Assembly: GCF_023015965.1 (NCBI RefSeq)
Contig: NZ_JALKAN010000002.1
Coordinates: forward strand, 1,075,334-1,139,333
Reading direction: 5' to 3'
Source: Allomuricauda sp. F6463D
Lineage (GTDB): Bacteria > Bacteroidota > Bacteroidia > Flavobacteriales > Flavobacteriaceae
Length of the DNA: 64,000 bases
In this document: piece after piece, positions 37,611 to 48,539 of the stretch
Numbering within the stretch: position 1 is the stretch's first letter
Layout of the letters: each line of letters begins with the position of its first letter
Program-made: the position numbers and the translations under genes
Notes under the pieces: generated by a model
Told to the model about the DNA's origin: nothing
Seen by the model: the letters and a program-made list of their open reading frames with translations, nothing else
Databases searched by the model: none

Positions 37611-38481
37611 ATCAGGATTTGTAAATATTATCGGTAATCCCAATGTGGGTAAATCTACATTGATGAACGCTTTTGTGGGCGAAAAACTTTCCATTATTAC
37701 ATCAAAGGCCCAAACTACCCGCCACCGTATATTAGGAATTGTCAATGGAGACGACTTTCAAATGATTCTATCCGATACCCCTGGAATCATAAAACCAGCC
37801 TATGAGCTTCAAAGCTCCATGATGGATTTTGTGAAATCTGCTTTTGAAGATGCAGATGTACTCCTTTACATGGTTGAAATAGGGGAAAAAGCGCTAAAGG
37901 ATGAATCTTTTTTCAAAAAAATACAGCATAGCAAGATTCCGGTATTACTGCTCCTCAACAAAATTGACACTTCCGATCAACAGGTACTTGAAGAGCAAAT
38001 GCAATATTGGCAAGAACAATTGCCCAGTGCAGAGATTCATCCCATATCCGCATTGGAAAACTTCAATGTAAAAGAAGTGTTCAATCGTATTTTGGAATTG
38101 TTGCCTGAAGCACCACCTTTTTATCCAAAAGATCAAATTACGGACAAGCCTGAACGTTTTTTTGTAAACGAGACCATACGCGAAAAAATCTTACTTCATT
38201 ACAAAAAAGAAATCCCATATTCGGTTGAGGTAGAGACCGAGGAATTTGTGGAAGATGAAAACATTATACGGATTCGTTCTGTAATTATGGTGGAGCGCGA
38301 CACCCAAAAAGGTATTATTATTGGTCACAAGGGAAGTGCCCTAAAAAGAGTGGGCGTAGAGGCCAGAAAAGACCTGGAAAAATTCTTTGCTAAACAGGTA
38401 CATATAGAACTCTTTGTAAAAGTCAATAAAAACTGGCGTAGTAATTCCCAACAACTTAGACGCTTTGGCTATAATGGTTAA
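37600..38481 (+). CDS. era: GTPase Era
   Basis: Era binds the 3' end of 16S rRNA and assists 30S ribosome assembly. The G domain shows GNPNVGKST (G1), SKAQTTRHRI (G2), DTPG (G3) and NKID (G4), and the C-terminal KH domain has GIIIGHKGSALKRVGVEARKDLE. The start is taken as GTG at 37600, giving (M)EHKSGFVNIIGNPN and 293 residues, the usual length. A TTG at 37582 would add six residues. Either start overlaps the end of the symporter gene, whose stop is at 37608-37610. Confidence 0.96.
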   Translation: MEHKSGFVNIIGNPNVGKSTLMNAFVGEKLSIITSKAQTTRHRILGIVNGDDFQMILSDTPGIIKPAYELQSSMMDFVKSAFEDADVLLYMVEIGEKALKDESFFKKIQHSKIPVLLLLNKIDTSDQQVLEEQMQYWQEQLPSAEIHPISALENFNVKEVFNRILELLPEAPPFYPKDQITDKPERFFVNETIREKILLHYKKEIPYSVEVETEEFVEDENIIRIRSVIMVERDTQKGIIIGHKGSALKRVGVEARKDLEKFFAKQVHIELFVKVNKNWRSNSQQLRRFGYNG

Positions 38482-38999
38482 GCATCACTGTTAATTCTTT
38501 CAAATGGCGCAATCGTATCCCTGAAAAATCGTTTTAATTGATCCATTTGATTTTTACCTTTAGCTCTTCCCAAGCGTCCAAAAGCATAAAGCGAAAACCA
38601 GATTACCACCAAAAAGCCCATACCCACTAAATATAGGTTTATGTTTTTGCCCAATGAATAATTGGAATAGGCAAAGATTCCCAAAATGATAAAAAGGGTG
38701 CCAATTCCAAAATGCAGGAACATAAAAAAAGTCCAAAGCGTTGGATTGGGACCAAATACTCCACGAATGTTGCTCACTTCTTTTTCAAAAGAAGAAAGTT
38801 CCAAGTGTAATTGCGGGGTCCAAAAAGTTGTCTCCGATTTTTTGAATTTGACAAAGATGTGTTCGTCAAGTCTTTTTATATCAAAAGACTTCTCTTGAAC
38901 TTCATCAAAAACAGCTTCTAAAAGCTCCAAATTTGTTTTAAGGGAAACACGAAAACGTGGCCGTAAAACTATCTCATTAGGCAAGTCACTCATAATCAT
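38478..38999 (-). CDS. small membrane protein, unknown function
   Basis: The 173-residue product has a soluble N-terminal part (1-90) and two membrane helices (about 91-111 and 121-143) followed by a basic C-terminus. The N-terminal NEIVLRPRFRVSLKTNLELLEAVFDE and VKFKKSETTFWTPQLHLELS are conserved-looking. Comparable proteins lie between era and der in flavobacteria and are unnamed. It is convergent with era with a 4-base stop overlap, and divergent from der. Confidence 0.7.
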   Translation of the reverse strand: MIMSDLPNEIVLRPRFRVSLKTNLELLEAVFDEVQEKSFDIKRLDEHIFVKFKKSETTFWTPQLHLELSSFEKEVSNIRGVFGPNPTLWTFFMFLHFGIGTLFIILGIFAYSNYSLGKNINLYLVGMGFLVVIWFSLYAFGRLGRAKGKNQMDQLKRFFRDTIAPFERINSDA

Positions 39000-39045
39000 T
39001 TGAAAATGATCAAAAAAGGTATCATTTTTTCTTCATAATAAATGG

Positions 39046-39053
39046 TATTTTTG
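39046..39053 (+). promoter_or_regulatory. candidate -7 element for der
   Basis: TATTTTTG matches TAnnTTTG and lies 16 bases before the der ATG, implying a very short leader. The region 20 bases upstream is T-rich but has no clear TTTG. Confidence 0.35.
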
Positions 39054-39069
39054 CCAAAAAATAAACCTA

Positions 39070-40371
39070 ATGGGAGCTATTGTAGCCATTGTGGGAAGAC
39101 CCAATGTTGGGAAATCCACGTTTTTTAACCGACTCATTCAACGTCGAGAGGCCATTGTGGATGCTGTTAGCGGTGTTACACGTGATCGTCACTATGGCAA
39201 AAGTGATTGGAACGGTAAAGAATTTTCGTTGATTGATACTGGCGGTTACGTAGTAGGTAGCGACGATATTTTTGAAAAAGAAATAGATAAACAAGTAGAA
39301 TTGGCCATTGATGAGGCAGATGCTATCATTTTTATGGTAGATGTTGAATCGGGTGTAACAGGAATGGATGAAGATGTTGCCAAATTGTTGCGCAAGGTAG
39401 ATAAACCTACTTTTTTAGCTGTCAACAAAGTGGATAATTCTATGCGGATGGCTGATGCCGTTGAATTTTATTCTCTGGGATTAGGCGAATACTATCCGCT
39501 ATCAAGTATCAATGGTAGTGGTACTGGGGAGTTATTGGATGCCCTTGTAAAAGTACTGCCAGAGGAAAATGAAGAAGAAAGTGAATTGCCCCGTTTTGCG
39601 GTGGTAGGAAGGCCAAATGCAGGAAAATCATCATTTATAAATGCATTGATCGGTGAAGACCGCTACATAGTAACCGATATCGCTGGAACTACCCGGGATA
39701 GCATCGATACCAAATATAATCGGTTTGGGTTCGAATTCAATTTGGTGGATACCGCAGGTATACGACGTAAGGCCAAAGTAAAGGAAGACTTGGAATTTTA
39801 CTCAGTAATGCGTTCTGTTAGAGCTATAGAATACTGTGATGTATGTATTGTGATGTTGGATGCGACCAGAGGATTTGATGGACAGGTTCAGAATATATTT
39901 TGGCTTGCACAACGAAATAATAAGGGAATTGTCATTTTGGTGAATAAATGGGATTTGTTGGAAAAAGAGACAAATTCTGTAAAAGAATATACAGCCAAAA
40001 TAAAAGAGGTGATTTCACCTTTTGAAGATGTACCAATTCTTTTTGTATCTGTTTTGAACAAACAAAGGATATACAAGGCGATAGAGACTGCTGTGGAGGT
40101 TTATAAAAATCGTTCAAAACGAATTCCTACCCGAAAGTTGAATGATGTTATGTTGCCCATCATTGAAAGAACGCCTCCGCCATCGACTAAAGGAAAATAC
40201 GTAAAAATCAAGTTTTGCACTCAATTGCCCACGCCATATCCTCAATTTGCTTTTTTCTGCAACTTGCCACAATATGTGAAGGATCCATACAAAAGGTTTT
40301 TAGAGAATAAAATCAGGGAGAATTTTGACTTTACCGGAGTTCCGATGACCATTTTTATGCGGAAGAAGTAA
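39070..40371 (+). CDS. der: GTPase Der (EngA)
   Basis: Der is a double GTPase needed for 50S ribosomal subunit maturation. Its two G domains are clear: GRPNVGKST (about 8-16) with DTGG and NKVD, and GRPNAGKSS (about 180-188) with DTAG and NKWD. A KH-like C-terminal domain ends with [22 protein letters not shown], typical of the family. Length 433 is normal. The stop abuts directly on the stop of the convergent pbpC gene with no spacer. Confidence 0.97.
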   Translation: MGAIVAIVGRPNVGKSTFFNRLIQRREAIVDAVSGVTRDRHYGKSDWNGKEFSLIDTGGYVVGSDDIFEKEIDKQVELAIDEADAIIFMVDVESGVTGMDEDVAKLLRKVDKPTFLAVNKVDNSMRMADAVEFYSLGLGEYYPLSSINGSGTGELLDALVKVLPEENEEESELPRFAVVGRPNAGKSSFINALIGEDRYIVTDIAGTTRDSIDTKYNRFGFEFNLVDTAGIRRKAKVKEDLEFYSVMRSVRAIEYCDVCIVMLDATRGFDGQVQNIFWLAQRNNKGIVILVNKWDLLEKETNSVKEYTAKIKEVISPFEDVPILFVSVLNKQRIYKAIETAVEVYKNRSKRIPTRKLNDVMLPIIERTPPPSTKGKYVKIKFCTQLPTPYPQFAFFCNLPQYVKDPYKRFLENKIRENFDFTGVPMTIFMRKK

Positions 40372-42744
40372 CTATTCACCAGAGGCAGATCGTACCTCGA
40401 CAACTTGCTGAATGCGATTGCCATTATTGTCCACCGCGGTAAGCATATAATCACCCGGTGTGATATGTAAAATAAGCTCGTGGAAATTTTGGGTCTTGCC
40501 CACAAAAGTCTCATCCAAATACCAATAAACAATGGTATTGGATTGTTGATGCGCCAGTTTTACAATGATCTCTGAAGTTTTTGTTCCCAAATCTTTTGGG
40601 AGCAACACTGCTTCGTTTTTTTTGGGGTAGATAAATTCCATCAAATTGTTGTCCAAAATTGTACAGCCATCCAAATAGGGAGGCAATGGCTTGTAATTGG
40701 GATTGGAAGAAGCATAATAATATTCCAAAATTGGAGGTAGTGCCAACCAGTTTTTGGCTACCATATCTTCCAATGGATAACACTCCGAGTTCACTCTATA
40801 TTTTTCTGATTTATCTAAAAACACCTGCTGATGATAAGGGCAGGGGCCACTTCGAGTACCGCGTGTAGGCACCCATTCTTTTTTTGCATCATCGCAATAT
40901 GGGGAGGCACGATAACCGCTTTTTGAGCAAACTTCTATTTCAACTAAATCATCAAACGGTTCTTGGAACCAGCCACTATTGGGGAGTGCATCCAAAACAT
41001 CAAAAAGCAAAGGGGCCGCAGCGGATATTCCTGTAAGCCCTGGTCTACCTTCCCCATCAGCGTTGCCCGCCCAAACGCCAATGGCATATTTTGGTGTAAC
41101 ACCTACTGCCCAGGCATCTTTAAAACCAAAACTAGTTCCTGTTTTCCAAGCAATGGGCTGGGAGGAATCAAAAAACTGCCAGTTTTCATCACCTTCTGGT
41201 CGGTTTACCTCGTACATGGACTGGAAGGTGCTATAAATTGCTCCTGCACCAAAAACCAACGGGTCAAATTGTTGTTCCCCATAATCTTTGGTTTCATTTT
41301 GTAAATAGGTAGCTTTTGTAAACTCAAGGTTTCTATATGTGCTGGAATGCGTTGAAAAATAATTTAAACTGGAAGCCATGGAAGCATAAGTCGAGGTCAC
41401 TTCCCATAGGGAACTTTCCGCACCACCAAGAATCAAGGACAATCCATAATAAGATGCAGGTCTGTCCAAAGATTCCATGTTCATCTTATGTAGTTTGTTA
41501 TAGAATTTTTGAAGCCCGTATTCCCGCAACAACCGAACTGCTGGTACATTCAGCGAACGGGAGAGTGCTTTACTGGCAGGCACGGCCCCAACATGTTTTA
41601 AATCAAAATTTTGTGGATGATATCCGTTAATCACTGTCGGGACATCTTCCACCAAACTGTTCGGGAGTAGTTGACCTTCATCTAATAAAGAAGCGAAAAG
41701 AAAAGGCTTCAAGGTGCTTCCGGTACTTCTTTTTTTGGTGATGATGTCCACATAGTTTCCATGCTTTTCCCCAGATGGTGAGTTTCCCACATACCCGAGT
41801 ACTTTTCTGGTTTCCACATCAAGGATCAAAATGGCCAAATTATGGATCTCGTTGCTTTGCAATTGCCGATAATGCCTTTCAGCCAAAATATTTAGGCGCT
41901 GTTGTAGCGGTCTTTCAATTGAAGTCGTGATGCGTTGGCCGGGATATTCATTTCGGATACGTTCGGTAAGATGCGGAGCTATGTCTGGCAATGGCACTGG
42001 TTTTTGTGGGAGTGGTTCGGAAATGGCCAATTCGTAAGTGGTTTGGTCAATGATTTCTTTCTCCCATAGTTTTTTTAGTAATCGATTTCGTTTGTTCAAA
42101 AACGATTGTTCATTTCTGCCAGGGAAAATCAGCCCCGGCGCATTAGGTAAAACGGCCAATGCAGCAGATTGTCCCCAACTTAATTCGTGGGCAGGAATCC
42201 CAAAGTACCGCCACGCTGCCGTTTCCAATCCCACTACATTGCCACCATAAGGAGTGTGGGAGGCATAGCGTTTTAAAATTTCTTCCTTGGAGTAGCGTAA
42301 CTCTAATCGAGTGGCCATAAATACCTCGATGATTTTTTCCCAGTAGGTCCTATTTTTGTTTTTTCTACTTAAACGAATGACCTGTTGTGTGATGGTACTG
42401 CCACCCCTACGAGTCTCTTTGGTGAGATTGTGTCCAATGGCCTTGATAATGGAAATGGGGTTAAACCCGGGATGCTTATAAAAATATTCATCCTCAAAAA
42501 GCAAAATACTCTGTTTGAAACGTTTTGGAATCGAGTCCATTTTTGGAAATCGCCATTGACCATCATCGGCGATACGGGCTCCGATAAGGAAACCATCGGA
42601 ACTGTCCACAACGGTCGAAGTTGGGTCTATGAAAAGGGTTTTGGGTAGACAAAACAACCATAAAACCAAAATAATGCCCAAAACACTGAGCTTAATTTTA
42701 TGGTTGACTAGAATTCTTTTTACTGGCGCTAAAAATTCACTCAT
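40372..42744 (-). CDS. pbpC: penicillin-binding protein 1C
   Basis: PBP1C is a bifunctional peptidoglycan glycosyltransferase and transpeptidase. The product has an N-terminal membrane anchor (about 16-36). The glycosyltransferase motifs are FEDEYFYKHPGFNP and RRGGSTITQQ; the transpeptidase has an SxxK motif in STGSTLKPF, and WKTGTSFGFKDAW for KTG. The C-terminal domain typical of PBP1C (about 700-785) follows. Length 790. It starts 6 bases after the alpha-2-macroglobulin gene, a pairing also known in Proteobacteria, where the two are thought to guard and repair the envelope together. Confidence 0.95.
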   Translation of the reverse strand: MSEFLAPVKRILVNHKIKLSVLGIILVLWLFCLPKTLFIDPTSTVVDSSDGFLIGARIADDGQWRFPKMDSIPKRFKQSILLFEDEYFYKHPGFNPISIIKAIGHNLTKETRRGGSTITQQVIRLSRKNKNRTYWEKIIEVFMATRLELRYSKEEILKRYASHTPYGGNVVGLETAAWRYFGIPAHELSWGQSAALAVLPNAPGLIFPGRNEQSFLNKRNRLLKKLWEKEIIDQTTYELAISEPLPQKPVPLPDIAPHLTERIRNEYPGQRITTSIERPLQQRLNILAERHYRQLQSNEIHNLAILILDVETRKVLGYVGNSPSGEKHGNYVDIITKKRSTGSTLKPFLFASLLDEGQLLPNSLVEDVPTVINGYHPQNFDLKHVGAVPASKALSRSLNVPAVRLLREYGLQKFYNKLHKMNMESLDRPASYYGLSLILGGAESSLWEVTSTYASMASSLNYFSTHSSTYRNLEFTKATYLQNETKDYGEQQFDPLVFGAGAIYSTFQSMYEVNRPEGDENWQFFDSSQPIAWKTGTSFGFKDAWAVGVTPKYAIGVWAGNADGEGRPGLTGISAAAPLLFDVLDALPNSGWFQEPFDDLVEIEVCSKSGYRASPYCDDAKKEWVPTRGTRSGPCPYHQQVFLDKSEKYRVNSECYPLEDMVAKNWLALPPILEYYYASSNPNYKPLPPYLDGCTILDNNLMEFIYPKKNEAVLLPKDLGTKTSEIIVKLAHQQSNTIVYWYLDETFVGKTQNFHELILHITPGDYMLTAVDNNGNRIQQVVEVRSASGE

Positions 42745-42750
42745 GCAACA

Positions 42751-45700
42751 TTACTGAACTATTTTCACCCATTTCCCCTTGTTTCGGGCTTGGTAGTTAT
42801 TATCGTACATCGCTTCCGCTTGGGCACCTGGCAAATAATAGTCACCCAAGAAGGAAGCATTTAATTTAATGATAAAGGTTTTGGATTTTTTGGCATCCAA
42901 GTCAAAATATAGGTGGGTTCTATCATCTCTGGTATCCACATAATCCACTGCGGAAGTGTTTGCATTGCCTCCCCCTGCAAATGAGGTATCCACAATCTCC
43001 CAACCACTGGGTACAATATGGGTGAGTGCAATGTTGTTGATATAATCATCCGAACTATTGAAAATGCTGAGCTGTGCTTGGAATTCGGTTCCTTGCCTAA
43101 GTTCATCCACTTTGATGGAATTACCAAGAGGATCAATATAGTTTACGGTTAACCTTAGGTTCTGCTGTTGCGCCAATTCTTCACCCACAGGTAATTTGCC
43201 CGATTGGGTCAGCGTGGCATAAATAGTATTGCCCTCATTGTTTTTCATCTCAATTTCTTCTTTAAAAGAGGTAACGGCAAGTTGTCTTTGTGCAATGGCC
43301 CTATCCGTTTTTACAGAAACCTCTTTTCCATTGTTGGTAAACGTGAGGTTGATGGCTTTACCTCCATTTTTCATAACCATTTTGGACATGGCCAAGAGGG
43401 CAAATGCCGTTTCTTGGGTGCTGTACCATCGTTGGGATGATAAATTTTTGGCCAAAGAAACGGCCAATTCCCTTTGTTGGGAGTCACCCAAAATCACCAT
43501 GGTTTCCAAAGCCATTGCCCGGTTTCTGAATACGGAACCATAGGTTCTGTAATTATAATTGTTGGGGGTGAAGTTGATGTTCGCTTTTTGTGCAATGGCT
43601 TGTGCTACTTCTTTTTTGCCGACCAAGGCATAAGCGGCTGCCAATCTCCATTTAGCCTCGTTGCTAAGATTTGAGGTTTCCCGTAAACGGTTCATGGCTG
43701 CCAGTTCGGGCTGTTGTGCCAGGGCCAAGGTGTATAGTCTGTACGCTTGAGAAACATCATCGTTGTAATAGGTGCTTTGGTTGCTCCATTGTCTTGCTGC
43801 ATTTTTTTGGTATCTCAACCAATTGCTCAAGAAAGTCAATGGTAATTGGTATCCTTCTTGTTTTGCTTCCAACATAAAATGTCCGGCGTAAGAAGTGCCC
43901 CAATCATCGGCACTGCCATACCCGGGCCAATAGCTTAATCCTCCATTGGAAAGTTGAAAATCACTAAGCCTATCAATAGCAGCTTTGATATTTTTCTCAA
44001 CATCTTTCTTTTTGTCAAAAGTAATGTCCAATACATCGCCCAAGAACAATTGTGGGAACGCAGCCGAAGTTGTTTGTTCTATACATCCATGTGGATACCG
44101 CAGCAAATAATCCATCCGTTTGGAGAAATCCATGGGAGGCAGCGTGGAGAATTCGATGAAGGCTTCGTTGGTGCCCGATGTACCAAAAGTTTCCATGGAA
44201 ATGGTCTGTGTGCCATTGGTTTCCAAGGTATATAATTCACTTTTTGTGGTGACTGGGTTTGGGTTCTCCACATCAATTTCTGTTTCGTTACTAGCACTTT
44301 CCCCAGCTCCAGAAGCAGTGACTTTTATGGTCTGGAAGGCTGTTGCTGGGTTCACTTTAAAGTCAAAATTCACGATTTGCTCGCCAACGGCATTAAAGGT
44401 GATGTTTTTTGAAGTACCGTTGATAGGTTCCAATGCCTTTCCTGCATCAATACTCACCTTTACGTTTTTCACTTTGGGTTCCATCGCAAAAACCGTTACT
44501 GGAATGGTTACTTTTTCACCAGGCGATAATTTTCTTGGAATAGAGGTCAAAACCATCAATGGTTTGCGAACTGGAGTTGTTTTTTCTACATTACCGTAGG
44601 CACTGTTTTGGTTTCCAGCAACTACCATGGTCCGTACCGATCCCACATAATTTGGCATATTGATGGTGTGGGCAGCCTTTTCTCCTGCCTTCAAGTTGAA
44701 TGGCCCTAGATAGGTGACGACAGGTTTGAAACGTTGTGCTTTTCGGTTTTTAGCCCCTGAACCAATTCCACCACCACCAATGGCGTATATATTGTCCACA
44801 CTTACAGAGTAAGCTCCCATCACATCATCAAAAATATCGAAGGTTTTTACACCCAAGGCTTGCCTTGAATAGAAGGAGCTATGGATATCTGGCGTACTAA
44901 AGCGGGTAAGGTCCAACAGCCCTTCGTCCACCAAGGCCAGAGAATAGGTCATCGGTTTTTTACTTGCTTCGGAAACGGTAACCTTAAAGCTTTTTTCTGG
45001 CTCCAAAACATCCGGCATTTTGATTGCCGGTTCCAAGAATGTAGCGGGATTTTCCACTAAAAGGGGAACTACACCGTACAATCGTATGGGTAGGTCGTTT
45101 TTAGCTTGACTATGGGGCTGTAACAATGAAATATTGACATAGGCATTTGGTGCCATTTCAGCCGTAATCGGGATGGTGGCCCTCGTCTCTTTTTCCGAGG
45201 TTTCTATCCATTGTTGAGACAGTACTTCGGTTCCGTTCTCTATACTTACCAAAGCGCGTCCACCCCTGTCCGAAGGGAAAGTTACAACGGCTTCCTCACC
45301 CAAGGTGTATTTTTCTTTATTGGTGGAGAAAATCAGAATTTTGGAGCTTTCTGCATCTGCTGAAGCGGGTCTTCTCCACCAATTTTGATAAAAATAAGCA
45401 GTGCGACCCGTTGCATGGCCAGAAACTTCGTCTATAACGCGAATCAGGTAACGGCCACCTTCCTCGTCGGGAACATTGATATTGAAATTGGCTTTTCCAT
45501 TACTTCCTGTGGTAATGTTCATTTCCTTAAAAGGACGGTGAACGGTTGCGTTTTCGTATCTAGATAGATTATCGTAACCGCGGTTCCACCACCAGCGCCA
45601 TTCAATTTTGAACACTTGTACTTTTAACTTTCGGTTGCCCGATGGGTTGCCTTGGGCATCGACCGTGACTACATCAAAGGTATTATTGTCATCCGTTAAG

Positions 45701-48312
45701 AAAGAGCCGTATTGCTTAGCTTCTGGGGAACGAAGTCCAACAAAATTTGAGAACGGGGCTAAATTTTTGGAAAATACATCAATGGAAAAATCACCTCCCC
45801 CTTCAAAAACTTTGGTGGTGAAAGTGGCTCTCAACATGCCGGGTGCATTGCCATTGATTTCTATTTTTTTGTTGATGTCCAATTCACCGTTGGCATCCAA
45901 CTTGGACGAGATCCATTGCAGTTCGGTTTCATTGAATGTGCGTGCGGGGTCTTGGAATGTATAATCTTTATATGTTGGGAATGCCGTTGAAGTTTGGCTC
46001 AAAGTGGCATTGATATCGATTTTGAGGTTGCGTGCGGGAGCGCCGTGAAGCCATTTTACCTCGGCTGTTCCTCTATTGAATGTATTTGCTTCCAACACTT
46101 CATTTTCAAAAGCAAAATTCACTTTTAATCGATTTGGTTTCACTGTGGCCACTTTTAAGCTTTTTGTGAACTGTGCGCCTCCAACAATCACTTTGGCCGA
46201 CCAATTTCCAGTAGGGGCGGTTGCTTCTGTTGGAATTGGGAAATAGTAGAAATTATTTTCCTTTTTGGCATAATGACCATCAGAAACAGGAATACTCCCT
46301 TCTTTGAGTACATTACGCTGTACTAGTTTGCCACGGGCGTCATTCACCTCCAGAACAACGGGGTGCCCTTTGGGCAAAGGGTTAGCATTATCATCCAAAA
46401 CAAAGGTCAAATGAATCACATCCCCGGGTCGGTGAACTCCTCTTTCGGTATACAAATAGCCTTGCAATCCTTTTTGGAGTTGCTCTCCCGAAACATCAAA
46501 TTTACTAAGTGACAGTGCGTTTCCGTCGGTAAGTTTGGCATAGGCAAAATTGTTATTGTTTTCCGCTACGGCAAAGGCAATGCCCATATCGCTGTCATAA
46601 ACCGAGAAACCTTTGGCATCGGTAGTGGTCTCGCCGATAAGTTGTTGTTGATAATTGTAGAGTTTTATTTTGACGCCAGCTATGGGCTGGGTCGTAAGCA
46701 AATTGGTCACGGCAAAATGATGGGAGCGGTTATTACCTTTTTTTACGATGAGTCCCAAATCACTTCCCAATAAATTTGTCGCGGCAATTCTATCGTAGTT
46801 GTAATAAGCAGCGTGACATGGATTGTCTCGTTCTTCCCAATTGTAGTCGTAGTTTCGGTAATTGTATATTTCGTTGTCCCAATAGCGTTCTTCTTGGGAT
46901 GCTTCATCTGAAGTTTGTTCCAATGCATAAGCGGATGCTGATTCTTCAGTTTCCGAACTGTAGCCACAATCGTAGGTAGTGTGCTCTTTTTTAAAGCTGA
47001 ACTCGACGCGATATAAGGAACCTGGTTGCATCTGAATCAATTCTGATAGATCCAAACCGTGTGCTTGCCAATAACTGGTATTTTCATTGCCATCTTTGGT
47101 CAGCGGGATCACCTTGTATGCCACTCTACGACCAACAGGTTTAAAATTTGGATTGTAGTTTTCAGTCAAGTTGTAGTTTTGAAGGTATTGTAGCATGTTG
47201 TTTTCATATACCTGTATTACCCTAACTTCGACTGCGGCAAGGTTGACGGTTTCAAAATAAATGGGTGTTGAGGCCGCATTGGGCAATATGGTTCCTTTGG
47301 AAATTAATCGAACGGCAGGTTTTAGTTGCTCAAATGAAACCAGTTCGGAAAAATTGTTCTTTAAAGTAAAACCATACTCACTTTTGATACCTTGAAAGGC
47401 ATTGATACGAACTTCTCCTAAAATTCGGTTGGATGGATAAACACTTAAAACGTTTCCATTGATTTCGTACCGAAGACTTTCCGCATTTTCTATAGTCACC
47501 AAACCGTTTAGGTTTTGGTCTTGTTTTAAGGGTTCCGAGAAATTAAGGGTCAGTACGGCATTTGGGGAGGACGTTGTTTTGGCATCAATGATCACAAATT
47601 TGTTTTTTCCCGGTATAGGGTAACTTTCGGAGCCTTCGTTGTCTATATTGTACGCATCTCCTGTCCAATTTATTGTGAGTTCGCTATCATCTGTTTTTCG
47701 GGAAATGCTATCGATTTTAAAACTAAAGTATTGTGCATTCTCAGATGTATTGTCCCATTTTATAGGAATACTTTTATCTCCTTGTTTTACAGAAACCACC
47801 GTGTTGATTTTTGAAGCATCCAAGATATCCGAAGCGTCCAAGGTGCCTGAAAGGTATTGCCAATCTTTGTTATACGATTGTAGATTGCCTAGATTGATTC
47901 TAAAATTAGGTGCAATGGTCTTAAAACTGAAAGTATAGGTTTTAAACTCGCTATCAATGGCGTCAAAAAGTTTGTTGAGCTTCAAATTGACGGTATATTC
48001 CGTGTTGGGGACTAAATATTCCGAAGGTTGGAAAGTGAGTTCCCTGCCATTTTCAATAATGAGATCGCCATCCACCTTTGGTGAAATCTCCAAATACTCT
48101 GATGGTAAATCTTGTGTAAGTTCATATTGCTCCAATTGCTGGGCAAGGGCAATGGTGATGGGTGTGGAAATACTTTGGTTACCGTTTGTGTGATAGCTTA
48201 TATAATTCTTGAATTTAAAGAGATTATCGGTATCGGAATAACTATCTTTTTCTTTACAGGAAGTTAATAGTACAAGTAGGGATAAGATGATTGTTTTGTA
48301 TGATTGAGACAT
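42751..48312 (-). CDS. bacterial alpha-2-macroglobulin lipoprotein
   Basis: This 1853-residue protein is a periplasmic lipoprotein of the alpha-2-macroglobulin family, which traps attacking proteases. The signal peptide ends in the lipobox LTSC. Many macroglobulin beta domains follow, including the GYLYTERGVHRPGDVIHLTFVLDD segment. The thioester motif is intact as HGCIEQT (CxEQ), in a helical domain with GGLSYWPGYGSADDWGTSYAGHFMLEA. An Arg/Trp-rich insert and Tyr/Asn-rich low-complexity segments (around residue 450) are unusual. It is upstream gene and likely operon partner of pbpC. Confidence 0.94.
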   Translation of the reverse strand: MSQSYKTIILSLLVLLTSCKEKDSYSDTDNLFKFKNYISYHTNGNQSISTPITIALAQQLEQYELTQDLPSEYLEISPKVDGDLIIENGRELTFQPSEYLVPNTEYTVNLKLNKLFDAIDSEFKTYTFSFKTIAPNFRINLGNLQSYNKDWQYLSGTLDASDILDASKINTVVSVKQGDKSIPIKWDNTSENAQYFSFKIDSISRKTDDSELTINWTGDAYNIDNEGSESYPIPGKNKFVIIDAKTTSSPNAVLTLNFSEPLKQDQNLNGLVTIENAESLRYEINGNVLSVYPSNRILGEVRINAFQGIKSEYGFTLKNNFSELVSFEQLKPAVRLISKGTILPNAASTPIYFETVNLAAVEVRVIQVYENNMLQYLQNYNLTENYNPNFKPVGRRVAYKVIPLTKDGNENTSYWQAHGLDLSELIQMQPGSLYRVEFSFKKEHTTYDCGYSSETEESASAYALEQTSDEASQEERYWDNEIYNYRNYDYNWEERDNPCHAAYYNYDRIAATNLLGSDLGLIVKKGNNRSHHFAVTNLLTTQPIAGVKIKLYNYQQQLIGETTTDAKGFSVYDSDMGIAFAVAENNNNFAYAKLTDGNALSLSKFDVSGEQLQKGLQGYLYTERGVHRPGDVIHLTFVLDDNANPLPKGHPVVLEVNDARGKLVQRNVLKEGSIPVSDGHYAKKENNFYYFPIPTEATAPTGNWSAKVIVGGAQFTKSLKVATVKPNRLKVNFAFENEVLEANTFNRGTAEVKWLHGAPARNLKIDINATLSQTSTAFPTYKDYTFQDPARTFNETELQWISSKLDANGELDINKKIEINGNAPGMLRATFTTKVFEGGGDFSIDVFSKNLAPFSNFVGLRSPEAKQYGSFLTDDNNTFDVVTVDAQGNPSGNRKLKVQVFKIEWRWWWNRGYDNLSRYENATVHRPFKEMNITTGSNGKANFNINVPDEEGGRYLIRVIDEVSGHATGRTAYFYQNWWRRPASADAESSKILIFSTNKEKYTLGEEAVVTFPSDRGGRALVSIENGTEVLSQQWIETSEKETRATIPITAEMAPNAYVNISLLQPHSQAKNDLPIRLYGVVPLLVENPATFLEPAIKMPDVLEPEKSFKVTVSEASKKPMTYSLALVDEGLLDLTRFSTPDIHSSFYSRQALGVKTFDIFDDVMGAYSVSVDNIYAIGGGGIGSGAKNRKAQRFKPVVTYLGPFNLKAGEKAAHTINMPNYVGSVRTMVVAGNQNSAYGNVEKTTPVRKPLMVLTSIPRKLSPGEKVTIPVTVFAMEPKVKNVKVSIDAGKALEPINGTSKNITFNAVGEQIVNFDFKVNPATAFQTIKVTASGAGESASNETEIDVENPNPVTTKSELYTLETNGTQTISMETFGTSGTNEAFIEFSTLPPMDFSKRMDYLLRYPHGCIEQTTSAAFPQLFLGDVLDITFDKKKDVEKNIKAAIDRLSDFQLSNGGLSYWPGYGSADDWGTSYAGHFMLEAKQEGYQLPLTFLSNWLRYQKNAARQWSNQSTYYNDDVSQAYRLYTLALAQQPELAAMNRLRETSNLSNEAKWRLAAAYALVGKKEVAQAIAQKANINFTPNNYNYRTYGSVFRNRAMALETMVILGDSQQRELAVSLAKNLSSQRWYSTQETAFALLAMSKMVMKNGGKAINLTFTNNGKEVSVKTDRAIAQRQLAVTSFKEEIEMKNNEGNTIYATLTQSGKLPVGEELAQQQNLRLTVNYIDPLGNSIKVDELRQGTEFQAQLSIFNSSDDYINNIALTHIVPSGWEIVDTSFAGGGNANTSAVDYVDTRDDRTHLYFDLDAKKSKTFIIKLNASFLGDYYLPGAQAEAMYDNNYQARNKGKWVKIVQ

Positions 48313-48539
48313 GCGGAAGTACGTGTTTTAATTTATCAAAAAGATAAGCTTTAGCAAGATAATTAAAATTGGACAGTGGCAGGGTAAAAGTTGATGGATA
48401 GATGGTGTGAGTTGATCAATAAAAGCTAATGATTGTTTTGATTCTTTCTATTAGATTTAATAGAACTTTGATCCTCAAACTTAAAATAGAGTTTTGGTAC
48501 TATTAACTATGGCAGTTATGTAGTTTGATATGTAGAAAA

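Noticed and set aside
42861..47938. Many 60-160-residue frames opposite or within the alpha-2-macroglobulin gene
   Set aside because: They are shadows of one well-supported 1853-residue coding frame and lack family features.
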